64,000 nucleotides of DNA from CADCVQ01 sp038260305 (GTDB lineage Bacteria > Actinomycetota > Thermoleophilia > Solirubrobacterales > Solirubrobacteraceae): NCBI GenBank assembly GCA_038260305.1, contig JBBSNY010000005.1, forward strand, positions 1-64,000, given 5' to 3'. Both the position numbers and the translations under genes were made by a program. A model generated the notes under the pieces. The model saw only the letters and a list, made by a program, of their open reading frames with translations. It was not told the origin of the DNA and ran no database searches. Of the stretch, positions 57,278 through 64,000 are shown piece after piece; position 1 is the stretch's first letter, and each line of letters begins with the position of its first letter.

Positions 57278-58231
57278 ATGCTCGGCACCGTCAAGCGCGC
57301 CTTCCAGAAGTTCCAGGCCGACGCGATGTCCGACTACGCCGCAGCGCTGACGTACTACGTGATGATGTCGCTGTTCCCAGCGCTGCTCGTCGGCATCTCG
57401 CTGCTCGGCCTGCTCGGCGACCAGTCGCTCGTGACCAATGCCGTCGGCTACGCCCGCGACAACGGCGCGCCGGCCGAGGTCACGAACGCCCTGCGCGCGT
57501 CGCTGACGTCGACGGTCGACGGCGCGAGCGGCGCGGTCAGCTTCGCGCTCGTGCTTGGGATCGTCGTCGCGATCTACGGCGCGTCGGGCGCGTTCGGCGG
57601 CGTCGGCCGCGCGCTGAACGCCGTCTACGGCGCCGAGGAGGGTCGCGGCTTCGTCAAGCACAAGCTCTCGGACATCGGCTGGACGCTCGTCGTGATCGTC
57701 CTCGCGCTCGTCTCGCTGTTCTCGGTCTTCCTCGGCGGCGGCCTCGCAAAGGACCTCTTCGGAACGATCGGCCTCGGCGACACCGCGGTCGAGATCTGGC
57801 GCTTCGCGCGCTGGTTCGTCGCGATCGCTGCGGTCCTGCTGATCTACGCGATCGCGTTCACGTTCGCGCCCGACATCGAGACTCGCCGCTTGCGCTGGAT
57901 CACCCCAGGCGCCGGCGCCGGCGTGCTGATCTGGCTCCTGGCCTCCGCCGGGTTCTTCTTCTACGTCTCGAACTTCGGCAAGTACGGGGCCACCTACGGC
58001 GCCTTCGCGGGCGCCGTGATCCTGCTGCTGTGGCTGTACCTGTCGAGCCTCGCGTTCCTCTTCGGCGCCGAGCTCAACGCTCAGCTCGAGCGCGAGCGCC
58101 GGCCGGCGGGCAGCGCTCCGTCCCCACCCTCCCCCGCTCAGCCACCGGAGTGGCCGGCCGTCCCGCGCGACAGCGTCAACGGCGGTCACGCCGCCGAGGA
58201 TCGCTCCGGCCGCGACGCGCTGGCGCCCTAA
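57278..58231 (+). CDS. YihY/BrkB-family membrane protein
   Basis: 317 residues, six membrane helices. The family start DYAAALTYYVMMSLFPALLV and the later YGATYGAFAGAVILLLWLYLSSLAFLFGAELNA are diagnostic. The Pro/Arg-rich C-terminal tail is cytoplasmic. Function of the family is not established (formerly called RNase BN in error). It follows the ANTAR gene by 39 bases. Confidence 0.92.
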   Translation: MLGTVKRAFQKFQADAMSDYAAALTYYVMMSLFPALLVGISLLGLLGDQSLVTNAVGYARDNGAPAEVTNALRASLTSTVDGASGAVSFALVLGIVVAIYGASGAFGGVGRALNAVYGAEEGRGFVKHKLSDIGWTLVVIVLALVSLFSVFLGGGLAKDLFGTIGLGDTAVEIWRFARWFVAIAAVLLIYAIAFTFAPDIETRRLRWITPGAGAGVLIWLLASAGFFFYVSNFGKYGATYGAFAGAVILLLWLYLSSLAFLFGAELNAQLERERRPAGSAPSPPSPAQPPEWPAVPRDSVNGGHAAEDRSGRDALAP

Positions 58232-58241
58232 CGCCGGGCGG

Positions 58242-58865
58242 TCAGTGCGGGGTGGCAGGCCGCGGGCGAATCAACGGCGGCGGTGTGGCGTGGAACTCGC
58301 TCGAGCCGCCGTCGCTCGAACTGCCGTCGCTGCTGCTCGTCGAGATGTCCCACGTGCTGCCAACCGCGATCAGGGCGATGATCGCGATGACCCCGAGGGC
58401 CCACAGGCCGCAGGCGACGATGCCGAGGATCTTGCCCGCCGTGGCCTCGCCGCGGCCGGAGAGGACGCCGCCCGAGGCGTCGACGAGGCGCTCGGCCCGA
58501 CGGCCGTAGTGCCACGCGAACGGCGAGCAGAGCGGGCAGAAGAAGAGGCCCACGATGCCGAGCACGAGCGCCGCGATCGCGCCCTCCGCGTTGCGGCTGC
58601 CGGTCGCCTGTGGTGATGGGGCCCACGGGTCGCGCGGCGCCGTCGACGGCTGGCGCCAGGCCTCGTTCGCTGGCGGTGGCGCCACCGGATCGCCGGCGGG
58701 CGCCGCAGCGAAGGGGTCCTCGCGACCGGCGCCGCGGCCGAACGGGTCGCTCGGCGGCGGCGAACCGAACGGGTTCTCAGGCAGCGGTCGGCCGAACGGG
58801 TTGTCCGGCGGCTGATCGCCAAAGGGGTTGTCGGACGGCGTGCCGCCCGCGCCGCGATCACTCAT
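58242..58865 (-). CDS. DUF4190 membrane protein with NPFG repeats
   Basis: 207 residues. The first half is disordered with repeated DNPFG/ENPFG/SDPFG motifs. The second half is a DUF4190 unit: helix AIAALVLGIVGLFFCPLCSPFAWHYGRRA, a short loop, then helix ILGIVACGLWALGVIAIIALI. ATG 58865 overlaps the upstream gene (ATGA). The partner is a DUF2752 protein, a common pair in actinobacteria with no known function. Confidence 0.85.
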   Translation of the reverse strand: MSDRGAGGTPSDNPFGDQPPDNPFGRPLPENPFGSPPPSDPFGRGAGREDPFAAAPAGDPVAPPPANEAWRQPSTAPRDPWAPSPQATGSRNAEGAIAALVLGIVGLFFCPLCSPFAWHYGRRAERLVDASGGVLSGRGEATAGKILGIVACGLWALGVIAIIALIAVGSTWDISTSSSDGSSSDGGSSEFHATPPPLIRPRPATPH

Positions 58866-59227
58866 CCGGCGAGCCGCACGATCCACGTCCCCGCGAACAG
58901 CGCGGCAAGGGCGACGAGCGCCGGTGCCGGAACCGAGAGCGAGCGGCCGCGCGCGAGCGTCACCGCCACCGCGAGCGCAAGCAGCGCCGCGAGCGGTGCG
59001 AGCGGGTGCAGCGAGACAGCGGTCGCGAGGTGTCCGGCGCCGAGCTCCGCGACGCCGTGCGTGAGGCCGCAGAACGGGCACGGCGCGCCGGTCAGCGCGG
59101 CGAACAGGCACGTCGGCGCGCCCGTCAGCGAGGCGCCGACGACGCCTGCCGCGCCGAGCCCCGCTGCGCCGGCCGTCGCCACGCTGAGCCCGACGGACGG
59201 AACAAGCGGAAGCGCCACCTGGTTCAC
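58862..59227 (-). CDS. DUF2752 membrane protein
   Basis: 121 residues with three to four helices and the family motif CPFCGLTHG. The start is GTG 59227; the frame is open upstream, but that part is the 48-bp repeat region and reads as Ala/Arg repeats, so it is left out. It couples by ATGA to the DUF4190 gene. Confidence 0.85.
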   Translation of the reverse strand: MNQVALPLVPSVGLSVATAGAAGLGAAGVVGASLTGAPTCLFAALTGAPCPFCGLTHGVAELGAGHLATAVSLHPLAPLAALLALAVAVTLARGRSLSVPAPALVALAALFAGTWIVRLAG

Positions 59228-59249
59228 GCGCGCCACAGTAGCGGCCACC

Positions 59250-59345
59250 GCAGCCGCGTTCCGTGCCGACGCGCACACGTCGCGCGGCGCGGCATCGGCA
59301 GCCGCACTCCGTGCCGACGCCCACACGTCTCGCGGCGCGGCATCG
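59250..59345. repeat. Two 48-bp tandem repeats
   Basis: Units 59250-59297 and 59298-59345 match at 44 of 48 positions, with the first five bases of a third unit after them. They fill the gap between the AddA-like gene and the DUF2752 gene, in or just upstream of the latter's promoter. Confidence 0.75.
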
Positions 59346-59351
59346 GCAGCG

Positions 59352-62300
59352 CTACCCCGGGGCGCTCACGGCCGGCGGCCGGCGCTCGGCGAGCGTACGC
59401 TCCTCGGGGTGTGAGCACAGCGCGACGCGGCCCGGACAGCTCTCGCAGAGCTCGCGGTGCGGGCGCGCAGTGACGGGGTACTCACCCGCCAGCATGCGGC
59501 CCGCGAGGGCCAGCAGCTCGTGCTCCAGGCCGTCGGCGTCGATCGCCTCGAAGCTCGCGGCGACGGGCGTCAGCGGCCGTTCGAGAAACGCATAGGCGAC
59601 CTCGACGCGAGCGGCGCCCCCGCGCAGCGCGGCGAGGGCGTAGACGCGGCGCTGCACGCCGTAGTGCTCCTCGACGAGCGCCTCGAGGTCGTCGTCGTCG
59701 TCGAGCGCGTCGGTCTTGTAGTCGACGACGAGCTGCTTTGGGCCGCGCTCGGTCGCGAGCACGTCGACGACGCCGGACAGCAGCGTGTTGCCCAGGGGCA
59801 CCGCGAAGGCGTGCTCGCGCTCGACCCGGCGCGCTCGGCCGATCCGGGCCGCCAGCGGCGACCGCGCGAACGCGTCCGCGAGCCGCGTGACGTCCGCGAC
59901 CTCGGCGGCGGTCAGCACGACGCCGTGCGCCGCGGCGACGTCGGCGACCCGCCCGGCGGCCGGGCCCGGGGTTTCGAGCAGCGCGTGCACGAGCGTGCCG
60001 CGCACGCGCGGGTCGAGCGTTGCCGTGCCGGTCGCCGCGGCGGCGATGCGGATGACGGGCTCCTCGGGGAGCTTGAGCACCCGCGTCAGATAGAAGCGGT
60101 AGCCGCACGCCTCCCACGCGGAGAGCGACGAGTACGACAGCGTGCGGACCACCGGCGCCGGCGCCGGAGGATCGGCCGCCGCCGGCTGCGGCGGCGGTGG
60201 CTTGGCGATCGTCAGCGTCGCCCCCGCGGGCGCGAGCGAGGCGACGCGCAGGACGGAGCCGACCGTGTCTGGACGGTTCAACGAGCAGCGCACCGTGGCG
60301 CGGTGCACACCGTCGCTCCAGGTCACGTCGCGCAGCGGCCGCTCGGCGTCCGGCAGGCGCGAGAGGTCGCCGCCGAGCAGCGCCGGCGCGAGCCAGGACA
60401 TCGGCGGCGCCCCGGGACTCTCCTTCGGCCACGGCTCGAGCGCAACGCCGCCGCTGAGGATCAGCCGCTCGCGGGCGCGGGTCAGCGCGACGTACAGCAC
60501 GCGATCCTCCTCGCGCGCCGAGCGCTCGCGCGTGCGATCACGCAGGCGCTCGTAGTGCAGCGCCTTCTCGCTCGAGCCGTCGAGGCCGACGAGCCGTAGG
60601 CCGATCTCGTCGCCGTGGACGAGCAGGTCGTCCTCGTCGCCGGGCCGCCGCCGGCCCAGATCGGCGACGCACACGGTCCCGAACTCGAGGCCCTTGGCGG
60701 CGTGGATCGACATCAGCCGGACGGCCTTGACGTCGCCGAGCTCGACCGGCGCGTCCGTCTCTCGGGCCTCGGCCTCGAGCTCGGCGTTCGCGAGGTCGGC
60801 GAGCCCGCGCACGTCGCGGCCATGCTCGCGCTCGAAGCCCGCGGCGAGGCGCAGCAGCTTGTGGATGTTCGCCAGGCGCCGCGCCCCGCCCGACAGCGAC
60901 AGGACGTGCAGGTCGTAGGCGGTCGCGTCGACGACGCGCCGCAGGAGCTCGTCGAGGCCGAGCCGCGGAGCCTGCGCGCGCTCGCCGGCGAAGCGCTGAG
61001 CGAAGGCCCGCAGCCGCTCGCGGTCGTCGTCGGTGAGCCGCTCCGCAAGGCCGTCGATGGGCGCCGCAGCGGTCGCCGGGCACGGCGGCGCGAGGCCGTC
61101 GATGGGCGCCGCGACGGGCTCGGCGGTCGGCGTCGGCGCGACGGCAAACGTCTGCGCGATCGCGCGCCAGGCGTTGCCGCCGCCGGCGCGCGCGACGTGC
61201 GCGAGCCCATCGGAGGAGAGGCCGACGAGCGGCGACGCGAGCACGCCGTAGAGCGCCGTCTCGTCGCGCGGGTTGGCGAGCGCCGCGAGCCACGCGCAGA
61301 GGTCGCGCACGACCTGGCGCCCCCAGTAGCCGCGGCCGCCGACCGACAGCGTCAGCAGGCCCTGGTCTTCCAGAGCGCGCTCGTAGACGGGCAGGTCGCC
61401 GAGGCCGCGCAAGAGCACGACGATGTCCTCGGGACGCGCGTCGCCGGCATCGACGAGGTCGCGCAGGCGCTGGGCCAGCAGCCGCGCCTCGGCCTGACGC
61501 CACGTCTGGGTGCTCGGTAGCTCGCCGAGGTCGACCGCGTCCTCGCCGCCGGCGTCCCAGCCGGCATGGTCGGTGAGCAGCAGCTCGACGAGCGGCTCGG
61601 GCGCGGCCGCCGGCTCGCGCCCCTCGCGCAGCGCGACGAAGTTCGGCCCCAGACGCGGGGCGAAGGCGGCGTTGATCGTGTCGAGGATCTGCCCGCGGCT
61701 GCGGAAGTTCGTCGCCAGCGTCGCGACACGGCCGTGCGCCGCGAGCTTCGCGCGGCGCGCCCGGAAGACGCCGACGTCCGCGTGCCGGAAGCCGTAAATC
61801 GACTGCTGCTCGTCGCCGACGACGAACAGGTCGTCGCGGTCGAGCGCCTCGAAGAGCGCGATCTGGCGCCCATTTGAGTCCTGGAACTCGTCGACCATGA
61901 CGCGGTCGAAGCGCTCCGCGTAAGACCGGCGCAGGGCAGGCTCGCCCGCCAGCAGGTCGCGCGCGAACAGCTCGAGGTCGTCGAAGTCCAGCCCCGCGCG
62001 CTCGCGCTTGACGTCGGCGTAGGCGTCCGCGTAGCGCCCGAGGAGCTCGTCGAGCAGCACGACCGCCGCGCCGGCGGCACGGTTGCGGCGCGCGCTCGCG
62101 AAGGCCTCGAGCGCAGCGAGATAGCGCTGGCAGGCGGCCGTGCGCAGCGCGTTGGCCGACGCGCCGAAGCGCAGCTCCGCGAGCACGGCGGCCGCGAGAT
62201 CGCCGCCGCCCACTGCGCCGAGCAGCTCGATGCAGCGCGCGACCTTCGCGCGCGCCTCGCAGACGCGCTTGCCGGCACCGGCGAGATGCAACTCCGCCGT

Positions 62301-62927
62301 GGCGAGCGACGCGCTCGCTGCAAGCTCGCCGCGCAGCCCCCGCGGATCGGCCGCTGCCGGCGCCGCCGGCAGAGACGGGCGCGTCTGGCCGGCGCTGCGC
62401 AGCGCGTCGTGGACCGAAGCGATCATCCGCCGCAGGCGGTCGGTGTCGTACGCGGCGACGAGATCAAGGGCGGGCGCCGCGTACTCGCCGTCGAGCATCT
62501 CGGCCAACGACCGCTCCCACGCACGGTCGCGCAGCGTCCGCGCATCGGACTCCTCGATGACGACGAACGCCGGGTCCAGGCCGGCCGTGATCGCGTGCGC
62601 CCGCAGCAGCCGTGCGCAGAAGCCGTGGATCGTCGACACCCACGCGGTCTCCGTCGCGCGTGCCTCGTCGCGGCGGCCGAGCTCGACGAAGCGCTCGCGC
62701 ACGCGTGCGCGCAGCTCGCCGGCGGCGCGCTCGGTGAACGTGATCGCGAGGATCCGCGAGGGACGGACGCCGTCCTCGATCACCGAGCGCACGAAGCGCT
62801 CGACGAGCACCGACGTCTTGCCGCTGCCGGCGTTGGCCTCCAGCAGCAGTGACCCCTCGCGCAGGCGGATCGCGTCGGACTGCTCGGCCGTGAACGGGCG
62901 GTCGCCGGACCCCAGCAGGACGCTCAT
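59352..62927 (-). CDS. AddA-like UvrD helicase-nuclease
   Basis: 1191-residue superfamily 1 helicase with a C-terminal nuclease, the AddA type used to process double-strand breaks. Motif I is ANAGSGKTSVL (about 31-41); ILAITFTERAAGELRAR, the DEFQDSN-containing Walker B and VGDEQQSIYGFRHAD follow. The RecB-type nuclease carries LVVDYKTD near residue 1090. The end has CESCPGRVALC, part of a possible Fe-S site. It overlaps its upstream partner by ATGA. Confidence 0.93.
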   Translation of the reverse strand: MSVLLGSGDRPFTAEQSDAIRLREGSLLLEANAGSGKTSVLVERFVRSVIEDGVRPSRILAITFTERAAGELRARVRERFVELGRRDEARATETAWVSTIHGFCARLLRAHAITAGLDPAFVVIEESDARTLRDRAWERSLAEMLDGEYAAPALDLVAAYDTDRLRRMIASVHDALRSAGQTRPSLPAAPAAADPRGLRGELAASASLATAELHLAGAGKRVCEARAKVARCIELLGAVGGGDLAAAVLAELRFGASANALRTAACQRYLAALEAFASARRNRAAGAAVVLLDELLGRYADAYADVKRERAGLDFDDLELFARDLLAGEPALRRSYAERFDRVMVDEFQDSNGRQIALFEALDRDDLFVVGDEQQSIYGFRHADVGVFRARRAKLAAHGRVATLATNFRSRGQILDTINAAFAPRLGPNFVALREGREPAAAPEPLVELLLTDHAGWDAGGEDAVDLGELPSTQTWRQAEARLLAQRLRDLVDAGDARPEDIVVLLRGLGDLPVYERALEDQGLLTLSVGGRGYWGRQVVRDLCAWLAALANPRDETALYGVLASPLVGLSSDGLAHVARAGGGNAWRAIAQTFAVAPTPTAEPVAAPIDGLAPPCPATAAAPIDGLAERLTDDDRERLRAFAQRFAGERAQAPRLGLDELLRRVVDATAYDLHVLSLSGGARRLANIHKLLRLAAGFEREHGRDVRGLADLANAELEAEARETDAPVELGDVKAVRLMSIHAAKGLEFGTVCVADLGRRRPGDEDDLLVHGDEIGLRLVGLDGSSEKALHYERLRDRTRERSAREEDRVLYVALTRARERLILSGGVALEPWPKESPGAPPMSWLAPALLGGDLSRLPDAERPLRDVTWSDGVHRATVRCSLNRPDTVGSVLRVASLAPAGATLTIAKPPPPQPAAADPPAPAPVVRTLSYSSLSAWEACGYRFYLTRVLKLPEEPVIRIAAAATGTATLDPRVRGTLVHALLETPGPAAGRVADVAAAHGVVLTAAEVADVTRLADAFARSPLAARIGRARRVEREHAFAVPLGNTLLSGVVDVLATERGPKQLVVDYKTDALDDDDDLEALVEEHYGVQRRVYALAALRGGAARVEVAYAFLERPLTPVAASFEAIDADGLEHELLALAGRMLAGEYPVTARPHRELCESCPGRVALCSHPEERTLAERRPPAVSAPG

Positions 62928-64000
62928 GCCGCGTTGCAGCGACAGATCGTGGGATAGACACAGCCCGTGCCGTTCCAGCCGCAGCTCTGCGGACGTGGCG
63001 CGAGCGCGCCGGCGCGCAGCTCGCCGACGGCCGTCATGACGTCCTCGACGACGCCCCCGATGACGGCATCGAAGTCCTTGCGCTCGCGGCGGTCGGTCGC
63101 GACGGTCTGCAGGCCGGGCTCGGCGCCGGCGAGCACGAGCCCGCGCGGGCGCTGGTCGCGACCGCCGAGCGGCTGATACAGGCCGCCGATCGGATCGAGG
63201 CCGAGGACGTCGCGGGCGGCGAGCACGTAGAGCGCGACCTGGTACTTGCGCTCGCGTCGCCAGCTCGCCGCGTCGGGCGCGTTGCGACCCTTGTAGTCGT
63301 ATACGATCGCCGTGTCGTCTGGACCGGCGTCGACGCGGTCGATGCGCCCGCCGATCCGCACGCCGCCGCCGAGCTCGAGCGGCGGATGACCCTCCTCGCC
63401 GCCGCCGCCGAAGACGACCTCCAGCGCGCGCGGCTCGAGCTCGCAGCCGTCGTTGGACGCGTGCTCGAGGTAGCGCAGCAGGTCATTGCGCAGGCGGTGC
63501 GCGAGCGCGCGCTGGCGCGACGGGTCGGCGGACATCTGCAGCCCCGGGCTGCGCCGCAGGCGATCGAGCGCCTCGGTCGCGAGCTCGCGCGCGAGCGCCA
63601 GCGAGTCGTCGTCGACGCGCGCGCTGCCCGTCTGCTCACGCAGGCCGTTCAGCGTGCGCTCGAGGACGGCGTGGGCGAGCTGGCCGCGCAGCATGAGCTC
63701 GGGATCCGCCGTCAGGCCCTCGGGCTTCAGACGGCGCTCGACGAACCACTTCACCGGGCAGCCGGCCCACAGCTCGATCGCCGACGCCGACCAGGTCGGG
63801 CGATCGCGCAGCTCGGCGACGGTCGCGCCGTCGGCGAGCGCCGCGATCGGCGCCTCGCGATGGCGCGGGCCGGCGGCCGCCGCGCCGCGCATGCGCTCGC
63901 GCGCGGTCGGCGCCGCGCCGTCGGGCCAGCCGACCTCGCCCAGCGTGCGCATCCGCCGCCGCTCCCACAGCCCGGCTCCGAACAGGTCGCAGACGTCCGA
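62924..64000 (-). CDS. AddB-like PD-(D/E)XK nuclease, 5' part outside window
   Basis: C-terminal 358 residues are seen; the frame is open to the right edge. The nuclease core GGRIDRVDAG..IVYDYKGR carries the catalytic Asp and Lys. One Cys (AGCPVKWF) and three near the end (CGWNGTGCVYPTICRC) fit the four-Cys [4Fe-4S] staple of AddB-type nucleases. With the next gene it would form an AddAB-like repair complex. Confidence 0.88.
   Translation of the reverse strand, partial: SDVCDLFGAGLWERRRMRTLGEVGWPDGAAPTARERMRGAAAAGPRHREAPIAALADGATVAELRDRPTWSASAIELWAGCPVKWFVERRLKPEGLTADPELMLRGQLAHAVLERTLNGLREQTGSARVDDDSLALARELATEALDRLRRSPGLQMSADPSRQRALAHRLRNDLLRYLEHASNDGCELEPRALEVVFGGGGEEGHPPLELGGGVRIGGRIDRVDAGPDDTAIVYDYKGRNAPDAASWRRERKYQVALYVLAARDVLGLDPIGGLYQPLGGRDQRPRGLVLAGAEPGLQTVATDRRERKDFDAVIGGVVEDVMTAVGELRAGALAPRPQSCGWNGTGCVYPTICRCNAA

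Overview
The window is 64 kb of very GC-rich DNA with strong G/C at third codon positions. Gene content and order fit a member of the Thermoleophilia (order Solirubrobacterales, the Conexibacter/Solirubrobacter type of deep-branching Actinobacteria): MreBCD rod-shape genes together with actinobacterial traits such as ANTAR, SigB-type partner switching, Ku and a kinase-cyclase-ATPase fusion. This assignment is inference from gene content; no rRNA or tRNA gene was seen.

Layout. (1) 62-8466, accessory: two overlapping cell-wall lytic enzymes (GH19 and M15 type), then a 1271-residue kinase/pseudo-cyclase/AAA/TPR regulator, a small protein paired with an animal-type haem peroxidase, an FHA-HTH protein and a CAP-domain protein. 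(2) 8506-9083: rplU-rpmA on the minus strand. (3) 9282-14055, plus-strand accessory block: a trypsin-CHAT-NB-ARC-TPR conflict gene broken by five frameshifts, followed by a HigBA-like toxin-antitoxin pair with a palindromic operator. (4) 14179-32784, conserved minus-strand core in the order tig-clpP-clpX-[insert]-valS-folC-small membrane protein-zinc-ribbon protein-ndk-maf-mreB-mreC-mreD-mrdA-rodA-rng, which would normally run on into rplU-rpmA. Blocks (3) and the HTH/nucleotidyltransferase pair at 28443-29293 are insertions into this otherwise conserved chain. A 169-bp palindromic MITE-like element lies at 23752-23920. (5) 32807-46125: small and secreted proteins, a hydrolase-cyclase fusion with a dead hydrolase site, an SDR fossil, an amino-acid permease, an L,D-transpeptidase/MFS pair with a divergent MarR regulator, a zinc-finger/glycosylase-like protein, a TetR regulator and a GlsB-type membrane protein. 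(6) 46167-52290: gltB-gltD, glutamate synthase. (7) 52572-58231: stress-signalling region with an RsbW-like kinase, a companion protein, a STAS antagonist, a topoisomerase IB pseudogene, ku, a SigB-type sigma factor, an ANTAR regulator and a YihY/BrkB membrane protein. (8) 58242-64000: DUF4190 and DUF2752 membrane proteins and an AddA/AddB-like helicase-nuclease pair running off the right edge.

How they work together: the core encodes protein quality control (trigger factor, ClpXP), lateral wall synthesis (MreBCD, PBP2, RodA), RNA processing, nucleotide housekeeping and ammonium assimilation. Many core genes overlap by ATGA or GTGA, indicating translational coupling. The DNA-repair genes (ku, AddAB-like) and the partner-switching genes cluster at the right. 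No CRISPR array, tRNA, rRNA or integrase was found. Most intergenic gaps are under 200 bp; the only gene-free stretches above 300 bp (36136-36622, 45494-45837, 53777-54339) hold decayed coding sequence.
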